Shown: positions 1-5,757 of the stretch, in pieces
How the letters are laid out: every line of letters begins with the position of its first letter
How positions within the stretch are numbered: position 1 is the first letter of the stretch
Source: an uncultured Veillonella sp.
GTDB lineage: Bacteria; Bacillota; Negativicutes; Veillonellales; Veillonellaceae
Assembly (NCBI GenBank): GCA_900552715.1
Contig: USAV01000044.1
Span: forward strand, 1-14,498
Direction: 5' to 3'
DNA length: 14,498 nt
Notes under the pieces: generated by a model
Told to the model about the DNA's origin: nothing
Databases searched by the model: none
The model's input: only the letters and a program-made list of their open reading frames with translations
Position numbers and translations under genes: made by a program

Positions 1-8
1 GTACTCAT
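1..8 (-). CDS. Holin-like type I toxin, copy 1 (5' end only, cut by window edge)
   Basis: Only the first codons (ATG AGT AC) are inside the window; the rest lies to the left. The call rests on the adjoining leader, which matches the leaders of the two complete toxin genes at 1651-1728 and 3485-3562 almost base for base, and on the same start context (GGCGGTGATC followed by AATATG). It shows that the toxin array continues beyond the window. Confidence 0.6.
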
Positions 9-100
9 ATTGATCACCGCCAATCTCTAGAAGATTAGCAAAGGCTGGACCCATTTAGAGGCCTCAAGTTCAATATAGTGCTGTCAATTATAAAAGTAAA
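9..100 (-). promoter_or_regulatory. Promoter and structured leader of toxin copy 1
   Basis: Read on the minus strand, a -35 box TTTACT (100-95) and a -10 box TATATT (77-72) are separated by 17 nt, followed by a leader of about 57 nt. The leader carries a small hairpin (AATCT/AGATT) directly next to the ribosome binding site GGCGGTGATC, which matches the anti-Shine-Dalgarno complement with one mismatch. Both boxes are kept in copies 2 and 3 although the spacer between them varies. Confidence 0.6.
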
Positions 101-106
101 TAGATT

Positions 107-150
107 AGAGGTTCCTAATAGTCACCTAGGTGACCAATAGGAACCTCTTT
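107..150 (+). terminator. Long hairpin terminator between TA module and next gene, copy 1
   Basis: An 11-bp perfect stem (AGAGGTTCCTA at 107-117 with TAGGAACCTCT at 138-148) encloses a second stem GTCACC/GGTGAC and is followed by TTTCGTTTT. It would stop plus-strand transcription arriving from the gene to the left, insulating the gene at 230. The same hairpin recurs at 1827, 3662 and 4422. Confidence 0.8.
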
Positions 151-187
151 CGTTTTGTAATTATTTTTATCGATATTTTCTTATTAT

Positions 188-195
188 GTTACAAT
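188..195 (+). promoter_or_regulatory. Extended -10 promoter of secreted protein gene 1
   Basis: TGTTACAAT gives an extended -10 (TG-N-TACAAT, hexamer 190-195) 34 nt before the chosen start codon. No good -35 is visible. The same GTTACAAT element lies 36-39 nt before the starts at 1945, 3789 and 8360. Confidence 0.5.
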
Positions 196-229
196 ACAGT
201 TAATATTACTATTTTATGGAGAGATGTAT

Positions 230-1441
230 ATGTTAAAACGATTATTACTAAGTGCTGTAATATTAAGCGCTGTTAGTGTTTCAAGTTATGCTGTTGATGT
301 GAATATTCCTGGTGCAGATCCAAGTATTCCTAAGGATGTGTATATACAGGGGGTATATAGTACTGAAAAGATTAAGAATGCTTATGATATAGAAACTAGA
401 AAGATAATAGATTCGATTATATCGAAAAAGGGAATACCTAAAGGGTTTGGTACTGCTGTTAATGATGATGAAGTTGAATCCTTTAAAAATGATTTATATT
501 CTATCAAGCGTCGTCAATTTGACGGTAATACAATTGTGAATTTACATAATAATGATGGTGGACTATCAGTTACACTTCCATTTAGTGCAATACAGAAAGA
601 GGCTATAACTGATTTTCCTAATTCAAATGCTCATTATTTAGTAGAATCCCCAATGATTGCTGCAGGTATTATTGAAAATAAAACACCAAACACTACTGAA
701 AAAAATGATGTGGTTTTTCAATATGACGGCTTAAGTAAAAGTTCTTTGAGAAAGATAACGCTCAGAGGGGCTGTTGAGATGGAGATTATTGGTTTAAAAT
801 TTGAGCTGAGTAAACATCCAAATCAAGAGTATAATGTTATCCTTTATCCGCGTGCAACGAAGCTAGTTACATCCAATGATATTAATAGAATAATGGCTAA
901 TTATGTAGTGCCATCAATCTATTCGCTTCAAGATCTAGATGGTTATAGCAAGGTTGAGACGTATAAAACATATTCCTTTAGGGTTCCTAAAACAGCTGTA
1001 AAAGCAAAGAATATAAATGAAACACTGGATGGAGTAACTTTTACAATTGATAAAGATATAAATCAACAGATTCGTATTGAACCTAATAATGAAACTGAAA
1101 AAGGTTTATTTAGTACAGTTGATGAAATCCGTATATTAAATAAGATTGATAATAAGTCGGCAGAGCTTTTTGGTATCCCTGGAGCAAGAATGATAACTAA
1201 GGGACTCCATACTTATGTTTGGAATGATGGCATACCAGGGTTATTACTTGATCTTGAGTTAGATAATCAACAGGGGATATTGATGTTTATTACTTATGAT
1301 GAAAACCATAAGTATGTAAATACAATCCAATACCCGCTAGATAATGGTGTATATAGTAAAGTGCAATTACGTAAATTAATTACTGATGTAAAATTATCGT
1401 CTACTGGTAATCTATATGCAGGTGATGTTTGGATTATTTAG
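230..1441 (+). CDS. Uncharacterised secreted protein, WNDGxPG paralogue family, member 1
   Basis: This 403-residue protein belongs to no family I can name. Residues 1-21 form a signal peptide (MLKRLLL, hydrophobic core, SSYA cleavage), and the mature chain starts VDVNIPGADP, matching the start of the paralogue at 13150. Shared blocks with the lipoprotein at 1945 are GGLSVTLPF in the first half, ANYVVPSI in the middle, a Y-F-R-V stretch, and a C-terminal HTYVWNDGIPG (W331). The export signal suggests a periplasmic or envelope role in a diderm cell. The start is placed at the second ATG because GGAGAG directly abuts the first one (224) but stands 6 nt before this one. The gene is followed by a type I TA module. 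No enzymatic motif is evident and the function is unknown. Confidence 0.9.
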   Translation: MLKRLLLSAVILSAVSVSSYAVDVNIPGADPSIPKDVYIQGVYSTEKIKNAYDIETRKIIDSIISKKGIPKGFGTAVNDDEVESFKNDLYSIKRRQFDGNTIVNLHNNDGGLSVTLPFSAIQKEAITDFPNSNAHYLVESPMIAAGIIENKTPNTTEKNDVVFQYDGLSKSSLRKITLRGAVEMEIIGLKFELSKHPNQEYNVILYPRATKLVTSNDINRIMANYVVPSIYSLQDLDGYSKVETYKTYSFRVPKTAVKAKNINETLDGVTFTIDKDINQQIRIEPNNETEKGLFSTVDEIRILNKIDNKSAELFGIPGARMITKGLHTYVWNDGIPGLLLDLELDNQQGILMFITYDENHKYVNTIQYPLDNGVYSKVQLRKLITDVKLSSTGNLYAGDVWII

Positions 1442-1466
1442 TTAAAACTGTCTATAAATGAAATAA

Positions 1467-1492
1467 GGAAAGAAATCCTTCGATTTCTTTCC
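1467..1492 (-). terminator. Terminator of toxin mRNA, copy 2
   Basis: GGAAAGAAAT (1467-1476) pairs perfectly with ATTTCTTTCC (1483-1492) around a 6-nt loop. On the minus strand it is followed by the T-rich TTATTTCATTT, so it should end the toxin transcript. On the plus strand the tract after it is weak. In copy 3 one base pair is changed on both arms (A-T to G-C), keeping the stem. Confidence 0.75.
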
Positions 1493-1503
1493 CTGTTTAG
1501 ATA

Positions 1504-1520
1504 TGATATAATTTATATCA
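1504..1520 (+). promoter_or_regulatory. Antitoxin promoter with embedded 17-bp palindrome, copy 2
   Basis: TGATATAAT is an extended -10 with a consensus hexamer TATAAT at 1507-1512; the -35 is poor (TTTCTT, 1484-1489). The perfect palindrome TGATATAATTTATATCA overlaps the -10 and probable start site. It is identical in copy 3, so it may be an operator, or it may simply serve as a strong AT-rich promoter. Confidence 0.6.
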
Positions 1521-1610
1521 AAGTGAGGCATAAATGGTTTCGACGCCAGACTTCGCTTCTAGATTTATTGAATTGAAGAAACGGTCTGACTTCTATGTCG
1601 GGCCTTTTTT
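1519..1610 (+). ncRNA. Putative type I antitoxin antisense RNA, copy 2
   Basis: A transcript of about 92 nt is predicted from the extended -10 promoter just upstream to a rho-independent terminator: GGTCTGAC (1583-1590), loop TTCTAT, GTCGGGCC (1597-1604), then six T. It contains no convincing ORF. It runs opposite to the toxin mRNA and is fully complementary to part of its 3' UTR, between the toxin stop (1651) and the toxin terminator (1492). This 3'-overlap layout is known from the Bacillus txpA/RatA type I pair. A segment CAGACTTC near 1550 could also pair with GAAG and GTCTG further on, competing with the terminator stem. The exact 5' end is inferred, not observed. Confidence 0.7.
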
Positions 1611-1650
1611 CATACCCCAATTAGAAAGCTAGCTTTCAGCTAGAGGTCAA

Positions 1651-1728
1651 TCACTTTGCTGCCATGATAATGGTCGCTACAAGTATACCAAAGGAAATCA
1701 TGAGTGATAACACTTTGAATGTACTCAT
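1651..1728 (-). CDS. Holin-like type I toxin peptide, copy 2
   Basis: This small gene encodes 25 residues, starts at ATG 1728-1726 and ends TGA at 1653-1651. The peptide begins MSTFKVLSLMISFG, runs through a hydrophobic stretch (ILVATIIM, residues 15-22) and ends AAK. The LSLMISFG core followed by a single membrane-spanning segment is characteristic of the putative holin-like toxin family (Hol_Tox). Relatives of this kind are membrane-acting toxins of type I TA systems. The ribosome binding site GGCGGTGATC is near-perfect and lies 3 nt before the ATG. The 3' UTR holds a 14-bp palindrome (GAAAGCTAGCTTTC, 1624-1637), then the region complementary to the antitoxin RNA. Toxicity is inferred from the family and layout. 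The sequence is almost identical in copy 3 (L7F), showing that the ORF is maintained. Confidence 0.85.
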   Translation of the reverse strand: MSTFKVLSLMISFGILVATIIMAAK

Positions 1729-1820
1729 ATTGATCACCGCCAATCTCTAGAAGATTAGCAAAGGCTGGACCCATTTAGAGGCCTCAAGTTCAATATAGTG
1801 CCGTTAATTATAAAAGTAAA
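1729..1820 (-). promoter_or_regulatory. Promoter and structured leader of toxin copy 2
   Basis: The promoter has -35 TTTACT (1820-1815), a 17-nt spacer and -10 TATATT (1797-1792), with transcription expected near 1785. The leader can fold a short stem next to the ribosome binding site (AATCT with AGATT, just 5' of GGCGGTGATC) and a second one pairing GAGGC with GCCUU. Such structure is often used in type I toxins to delay translation; here this is an inference. Confidence 0.6.
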
Positions 1821-1826
1821 TAGATT

Positions 1827-1871
1827 AGAGGTTCCTAATAGTCACCTAGGTGACCAATAGGAACCTCTTTA
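1827..1871 (+). terminator. Long hairpin terminator between TA module and next gene, copy 2
   Basis: AGAGGTTCCTA (1827-1837) pairs with TAGGAACCTCT (1858-1868) with the inner palindrome GTCACCTAGGTGAC, followed by TTT. It lies between the divergent toxin promoter and the promoter of the lipoprotein gene. It can stop plus-strand readthrough that has crossed the whole TA module. Confidence 0.8.
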
Positions 1872-1902
1872 TTATTATCATTTTATTACTATATAAGTAC
1901 GT

Positions 1903-1908
1903 TACAAT
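1903..1908 (+). promoter_or_regulatory. Probable -10 of lipoprotein gene
   Basis: GTTACAAT, with hexamer TACAAT, lies 36 nt before the start at 1945, the same place as in the other array genes. Here the TG of an extended -10 is CG, so the promoter may be weaker. Confidence 0.4.
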
Positions 1909-1944
1909 GTACAGAATATAAATAGTGTTTGTTGAGGAGAGCTT

Positions 1945-3240
1945 ATGTTGAGGAAATATTTGCTATTGGGGAGTCTGATTGCTGTACTTTGTTTAAGCGG
2001 TTGTAGTAACGGATCTGAGTTACCTGGATATAATGCAAAAATCCATTATTCTAGTTCTAGTATGTATAAGAATGATTTAATGGATAAAATTCTTAATGAA
2101 AAAATCTACAAGGCTACAGAGAATACAGAAGTTAGTGACGCAGCTAAGATACTATTTCGTGTTGAAGATATGAATGATGAGGCACGTAGAAATTTAAATT
2201 ACTCTATGTGGCGAGCTCAATACAATGCTGTAACAGAAATACATATACATACTGCTAAAGGAGGACTTTCCTATTCACTGCCATTTCCGGCTTTCAGAGG
2301 TGGTACACAATCTAGCCCTATTTCAGGTATGGCAGGTACTAATGCACTTATGTATACATTTAACCATCCGTTTATTTATACTAGTTTATCTGTGGAGAAT
2401 CAGCCGTATGAGCAGAGTGCTCAGTATTTAGGTAAACCTTATAAAGAATTGAATCAAGATTCTGTGACAGCTGCATTGCAAAATAAATGGTCACAGTTGA
2501 AACAAGACAAGTTTGATATATCTAGTATTGAGGGTAGTACTTTTAAAAGAGAAAATATAATTAATAGCCGGTGGAGCACAATGAAAACTAAGAGTGATCC
2601 TAGATTTCTAGCAAATGATATTTCATTTGCTTTACCGAATGAACCAGACACACAATATGTACTTACATTGATGGTTCGAGAGGATGGAGAACAAGGTATT
2701 GGTAAACGAGGTGTCGAGGACGTTATCGCTAATTATATTGTGCCTAATATAACTTCATTAGCTTGGTTAAATGAGTCTAGTCATTTTGAAAGTTTTAATA
2801 ATTTTAATTATCGAGTGTTAAATGATGCCATAGAGGAATCATCTGGAAATGAGTATATAAAAATATATAAGAATCCTATAGGTATTACGCAGACGATAGA
2901 GGTATATCCCGTTGAACACAAGGGCTTAATCTGGGCAAATCTTGTTGATATTGTTACTATTAATGAAGCACAGTTAAAAGCTAGACATAATATGCGCCAT
3001 GGTGGACATACGTATGTATGGAATGATGGTGTTCCAGGAGTACGTGTGTATTTTGCATATGAAGATGGTACTTCAGAATTGAGATTTAGCACGCAAGATG
3101 CACATAACCTTTATATACATACGATTCGTTATAACTACGATTTGAATCGAAATAAGTTGCCTCCACTAGGTGAAATGGTCTCTGATGCGACAATTTCAAA
3201 TTTAGGTGATACTTATAAAGGTGAAGTTGATTTTCTATAA
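1945..3240 (+). CDS. Uncharacterised lipoprotein, WNDGxPG paralogue family, member 2
   Basis: This protein has 431 residues. Residues 1-20 are a lipoprotein signal peptide with lipobox LSGC, so Cys20 should be lipidated and the protein anchored to a membrane. The other three family members have ordinary signal peptides. Conserved blocks are GGLSYSLPF (first half), ANYIVPNI (middle), NYRVLNDAIE and the C-terminal HTYVWNDGVPG (W359). The N-terminal NIPGA motif of members 1 and 4 is absent. GAGGAGAG shortly before the ATG is the ribosome binding site. A TA module stands on each side. The family function is unknown; the switch of anchoring within one array suggests paralogues placed at different envelope sites. 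Confidence 0.9.
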   Translation: MLRKYLLLGSLIAVLCLSGCSNGSELPGYNAKIHYSSSSMYKNDLMDKILNEKIYKATENTEVSDAAKILFRVEDMNDEARRNLNYSMWRAQYNAVTEIHIHTAKGGLSYSLPFPAFRGGTQSSPISGMAGTNALMYTFNHPFIYTSLSVENQPYEQSAQYLGKPYKELNQDSVTAALQNKWSQLKQDKFDISSIEGSTFKRENIINSRWSTMKTKSDPRFLANDISFALPNEPDTQYVLTLMVREDGEQGIGKRGVEDVIANYIVPNITSLAWLNESSHFESFNNFNYRVLNDAIEESSGNEYIKIYKNPIGITQTIEVYPVEHKGLIWANLVDIVTINEAQLKARHNMRHGGHTYVWNDGVPGVRVYFAYEDGTSELRFSTQDAHNLYIHTIRYNYDLNRNKLPPLGEMVSDATISNLGDTYKGEVDFL

Positions 3241-3301
3241 AGTGCGATACGTATCTGTTAAGTAAAATTATATTTGATGTTATATATTATAATGAAAATA
3301 A

Positions 3302-3327
3302 GGAAAGGAATCCTCCGATTCCTTTCC
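3302..3327 (-). terminator. Terminator of toxin mRNA, copy 3
   Basis: GGAAAGGAAT (3302-3311) pairs with ATTCCTTTCC (3318-3327). Relative to copy 2, the A-to-G change in one arm is matched by T-to-C in the other. On the minus strand it is followed by TTATTTTCATTAT. Confidence 0.75.
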
Positions 3328-3338
3328 CTATTTAGATA

Positions 3339-3355
3339 TGATATAATTTATATCA
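3339..3355 (+). promoter_or_regulatory. Antitoxin promoter with embedded 17-bp palindrome, copy 3
   Basis: It is identical in sequence to the copy at 1504-1520: extended -10 TGATATAAT (hexamer 3342-3347) inside the palindrome TGATATAATTTATATCA. The upstream -35 region (TTCCTT) is weak. Confidence 0.6.
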
Positions 3356-3444
3356 AAGTGAGGCATAAATGGTTTGGACGCCAGACTTCGCTTCTAGTAA
3401 GTAAAATTGAAGAAACGGTCTGACTTCTATGTCGGGCCTTTTTT
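3354..3444 (+). ncRNA. Putative type I antitoxin antisense RNA, copy 3
   Basis: The predicted RNA is about 91 nt and ends in the terminator GGTCTGAC (3417-3424), TTCTAT loop, GTCGGGCC (3431-3438), six T. It is complementary to the 3' UTR of the toxin at 3485-3562. Compared with copy 2 it differs at GTTTGG versus GTTTCG and in a loop-like stretch of about 10 nt (TAAGTAAA-type versus ATTTATTGAA-type). Most of the pairing region would still cross-react between copies. Confidence 0.7.
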
Positions 3445-3484
3445 CATACCACGATTAGAAAGCTAGCTTTTAGCTAGAGGTCAA

Positions 3485-3562
3485 TCACTTTGCTGCCATG
3501 ATAATGGTCGCTACAAGTATGCCAAAGGAAATCATTAATGAAAACACTTTGAATGTACTCAT
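3485..3562 (-). CDS. Holin-like type I toxin peptide, copy 3
   Basis: This 25-residue peptide, ATG at 3562-3560 and TGA at 3487-3485, is identical to copy 2 except Phe instead of Leu at position 7 (KVFSLMISFG). Several DNA differences between the copies are silent (for example TCA-TTA versus TCA-CTC for Ser-Leu), which supports selection on the protein. The ribosome binding site and start context are the same as in copy 2. A 12-bp palindrome AAAGCTAGCTTT (3459-3470) follows the stop. It is assigned to the holin-like toxin family by the LSLMISFG core and single hydrophobic segment; toxic activity is inferred. Confidence 0.85.
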   Translation of the reverse strand: MSTFKVFSLMISFGILVATIIMAAK

Positions 3563-3655
3563 ATTGATCACCGCCAATCCTCGAGTTGATTAGCAAAGGC
3601 TGGACCCATTTAGAGGCCTCAACTTCAATATAGTGTTGTCCATAATAAAAGTAAA
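3563..3655 (-). promoter_or_regulatory. Promoter and structured leader of toxin copy 3
   Basis: The promoter is -35 TTTACT (3655-3650), a 17-nt spacer and -10 TATATT (3632-3627). In the leader the hairpin loop differs from copies 1 and 2 by several substitutions and one extra base, yet the AATC/GATT stem beside the ribosome binding site remains. Confidence 0.6.
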
Positions 3656-3661
3656 TAGATT

Positions 3662-3706
3662 AGAGGTTCCTAATAGTCACCTAGGTGACCAATAGGAACC
3701 TCTTTC
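3662..3706 (+). terminator. Long hairpin terminator between TA module and next gene, copy 3
   Basis: AGAGGTTCCTA (3662-3672) and TAGGAACCTCT (3693-3703) enclose GTCACCTAGGTGAC and are followed by TTTCGTTTT. The flank after it (CGTTTTGTAA) matches that of copy 1 rather than copy 2. Confidence 0.8.
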
Positions 3707-3741
3707 GTTTTGTAACTATTATAATGGAATAGATTAATTAT

Positions 3742-3749
3742 GTTACAAT
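3742..3749 (+). promoter_or_regulatory. Extended -10 promoter of short paralogue
   Basis: GTTACAAT preceded by T gives TG-N-TACAAT (hexamer 3744-3749), 39 nt before the start. The surrounding TTATGTTACAATACA is the same as in front of the gene at 230, so the two promoters share an origin. Confidence 0.5.
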
Positions 3750-3788
3750 ACAAATAAGATAATAGTTTTTAGGGAGAGGGAGACTCAT

Positions 3789-4385
3789 ATGAAACGTTGT
3801 ATTACATTAATAAGCTTAGGTTTGTGTTTAGCCGTACCAATGCTTTCACAAGCTAGCGATATAAAGCCTTTTATGCATGTTACGAATGTACATAATGGTC
3901 AATATGATGTGGTATTAGATGCTATTACAGATACAAAGTTTTATGGACCGTATCAATTCCGAGTATTAAAGAATGCTATCGAAACGCAGGGTGAAACAAA
4001 GGACATTGATGGTAGGGTGTTTAGAACCTCTGAGGGGGTATTTATGCATGTAAAGGCTAGATCTATTGATAGTAATAGTCCTACTCTAGATGCTGAGGTT
4101 AATCAGCTCATTAAGGATAGAACAGTTCCTGAACCTACCGTAAAGATGGTACTGCCTGTTAAGCATGATGTAATAGAGGTTAACAATGATGGTGTGCGTA
4201 GTTTACTAGCCGAATTTTTGTATGGCTGGCCATTACATAATAGGACTGATATGGTATTAGTTACTGATTATGAGGAAACTCGTTACTATTATAAGTTGCA
4301 GTTTTATAGAGACAAGCTACCAAATGGTGTTCGCATTGAGCAGTTGCGTCAAATGATTATGGATGCGCAGTTCAGTTATAAATAA
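3789..4385 (+). CDS. Short secreted paralogue of the WNDGxPG family, member 3
   Basis: This protein has 198 residues, about half the length of its paralogues. Residues 1-22 are a signal peptide (MKRCITLISLG, cleavage near SQA). The mature part aligns by eye only to the second half of the others: YQFRVLKNAIE resembles FNYRVLNDAIE of the lipoprotein, and VNNDGVRS (N132) stands where the others have VWND[G/A]xPG, so the conserved Trp and Pro-Gly are lost. It ends with a Leu-Arg-Gln-Met-Ile segment like the LRKLITDV end of member 1. The ribosome binding site is AGGGAG before ATG. The gene is followed directly by the insulating type of terminator, with no TA module between. It is either a minimal C-terminal domain version or a degenerating copy; the ORF is intact. 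Confidence 0.85.
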   Translation: MKRCITLISLGLCLAVPMLSQASDIKPFMHVTNVHNGQYDVVLDAITDTKFYGPYQFRVLKNAIETQGETKDIDGRVFRTSEGVFMHVKARSIDSNSPTLDAEVNQLIKDRTVPEPTVKMVLPVKHDVIEVNNDGVRSLLAEFLYGWPLHNRTDMVLVTDYEETRYYYKLQFYRDKLPNGVRIEQLRQMIMDAQFSYK

Positions 4386-4418
4386 GTGATATCTAATTAG
4401 CACAATATAGTTATAAAT

Positions 4419-4468
4419 AAAAGAGGTTCCTAATGGTCATAGTAGTGACTTATAGGAACCTCTTTTAT
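4419..4468 (+). terminator. Terminator of short paralogue gene
   Basis: AAAAGAGGTTCCTA (4419-4432) pairs with TAGGAACCTCTTTT (4453-4466). The outer stem is the same sequence as the hairpins at 107, 1827 and 3662, but the inner loop has diverged (GTCATAGTAGTGAC). Here it sits 33 nt after the stop codon, as a normal gene terminator. Confidence 0.85.
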
Positions 4469-4509
4469 AATGCTTTAATTTACATGAATTTGATATAAGG
4501 TTATATTAT

Positions 4510-5757
4510 TTATAAGTGTTTTTTGGGAATTAGTGGTGGTTTTATATGTTTTACAATTGCGATAGATATAGCAATTGTAAAAGCTATCAAAAAGGATTCT
4601 TTTGCGAAGCTAATGGCAATAGTTTCTTGTCCCATTAGCATATAATAAATGGATCGATAAAAGCTGAGCCCTGGTAGTAAAGGGAATAAGCTAGTCATTA
4701 GGAAAACTATAGCAGGGCATTTCCGTTTAACAGCCAATATTCTTGATGCTATGGCGATGATAAAACCACTGATGAATATGGAGAGCATAACATTAGACTG
4801 TAGTGAAGATAATGTTAAGAACAAGAACCATGAGATGAATCCTAATATTGTACAATCGATAAAATGTTGTTTAGCTACACGGAATAAGATTGCAAATGCT
4901 GTAGTACCAATACCAGCCATTATACTACGCATAAACATAGAGGTTAAGGAATTAGTATCTAAATTAGAGGTATAAAGAGGAATCATTTGTGTGTTGAAGA
5001 GTAGTGATTGTACTACTGCGACCCCTACAGCCATTGAAATACAGGTAAGTAACGCGCCCATCATAAGGGTTATTCCTGTATTATAGTTATTCTGGCTATA
5101 CTCTCTAATAGCATTGACGAAAGGAACTCCGGGAACAATGTCAATCATGGCTCCTAGTAATATAACTGATAGGTTGGAGCCTAATTCAAAGTGGATAAAG
5201 AGATTACCCAATAAGGCTATTAGAATACTACCTAAAATGGTAATCAATACATCAGAGCTAAGTATGCGTTTGATGGTACACATATAGACGCCTAATATTA
5301 AGCCTATAATACCGGCAATTATAGAGTCTGTTATAGAACTACCAATTGCATAGCTAAAGCCCGAAGCTCCTAACGTATAAGCTACTAATCTCCAAAAAAA
5401 AGAATAGTCTGACATGGTATCAATTTGATTAAGTTCACTTTCAATTTCCTCAATAGTAATATTTTTTTGTGTGATACGTCGGGAGAGAGCATTAACAGAT
5501 TCAATTTTACTGAGGTTAATATCGACTTCAGGAACGTTATAAATACGAGTAATTTCAGTTCCATCAGCTTTCTTAGCAGTTGCAAAAATACCTCTATTGG
5601 ATACGTAGGCTTCTAAATCTTTAAAATTCATAGCTCGTGCTATGTAGTTCATAGTATCCTCTGTACGACTGATTTCGGCGCCACTGCTAAGTAATATTTT
5701 TCCAGCTTTTAGTATAATTTCTAATTCCACACCTGTCATTATTTCCTCGTTGTTCAT
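4510..5757 (-). CDS. ThrE-type exporter (fused YjjP-YjjB domains)
   Basis: This is an integral membrane protein of 415 residues (409 from the alternative start). The N-terminal soluble part carries the family signature ELEIILKAGKILLSSGAEIS followed by RTEDTMNYIARAM, typical of the ThrE/YjjP domain. About ten hydrophobic segments follow, with the YjjB-like (ThrE_2) half at the C-terminus. Family members export threonine and serine (Corynebacterium ThrE), or dicarboxylates such as succinate in the split YjjP/YjjB form; the substrate here cannot be decided. The first ATG (5757) overlaps the stop of the upstream gene as ATGA, but the ATG at 5739 has a better site (GAGGA, 4 nt before it), so translation may begin there. 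It is co-transcribed with, and translationally coupled to, the YkvI-like gene. Confidence 0.88.
   Translation of the reverse strand: MNNEEIMTGVELEIILKAGKILLSSGAEISRTEDTMNYIARAMNFKDLEAYVSNRGIFATAKKADGTEITRIYNVPEVDINLSKIESVNALSRRITQKNITIEEIESELNQIDTMSDYSFFWRLVAYTLGASGFSYAIGSSITDSIIAGIIGLILGVYMCTIKRILSSDVLITILGSILIALLGNLFIHFELGSNLSVILLGAMIDIVPGVPFVNAIREYSQNNYNTGITLMMGALLTCISMAVGVAVVQSLLFNTQMIPLYTSNLDTNSLTSMFMRSIMAGIGTTAFAILFRVAKQHFIDCTILGFISWFLFLTLSSLQSNVMLSIFISGFIIAIASRILAVKRKCPAIVFLMTSLFPLLPGLSFYRSIYYMLMGQETIAISFAKESFLIAFTIAISIAIVKHIKPPLIPKKHL

Larger units (their letters stand above)
1454..1871. repeat. TA-bearing intergenic repeat, copy 2
   Basis: This spacer is nearly identical to 3289-3706, and its right-hand part matches 1-150. 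It contains, left to right, the toxin mRNA terminator, antitoxin RNA, toxin ORF, toxin leader and promoter, and the long insulating hairpin. It has no transposase and I saw no terminal inverted repeats, so it is a duplicated module rather than a recognisable insertion sequence. Confidence 0.85.
3289..3706. repeat. TA-bearing intergenic repeat, copy 3
   Basis: This is the second complete copy of the module at 1454-1871, with the same order of parts. Differences cluster in places that tolerate change: the toxin promoter spacer, the leader hairpin loop, and a stretch of the antitoxin RNA between 3398 and 3407. Toxin coding sequence, promoters and terminator stems are retained. Confidence 0.85.

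Noticed and set aside
1519..1610. The antisense RNA contains GGTTTCGACGCC, which recalls the TTCGACGG start region of tmRNA.
   Set aside because: There is no tRNA-like acceptor end, no tag ORF, and the length is only about 90 nt; it is duplicated and antisense to a toxin gene.
2808..3092. A 94-codon minus-strand frame inside the lipoprotein gene.
   Set aside because: It lies opposite the conserved WNDGxPG coding region, has no start signals, and is explained by AT-rich shadow coding.
1454..3706. Spacer repeats considered as insertion sequences or MITEs.
   Set aside because: I saw no transposase and no terminal inverted repeats or target duplications; the content is fully explained by TA genes and their signals. 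Spread by another mechanism is not excluded.
1..3706. Regularly repeated sequence considered as a CRISPR array.
   Set aside because: The repeats are hundreds of bases long, only three in number and separated by full genes; no cas genes are present.
5385..5616. Open frames on both strands inside the ThrE-type gene.
   Set aside because: They overlap a well-supported membrane-protein gene, lack ribosome binding sites and have no recognisable protein features.
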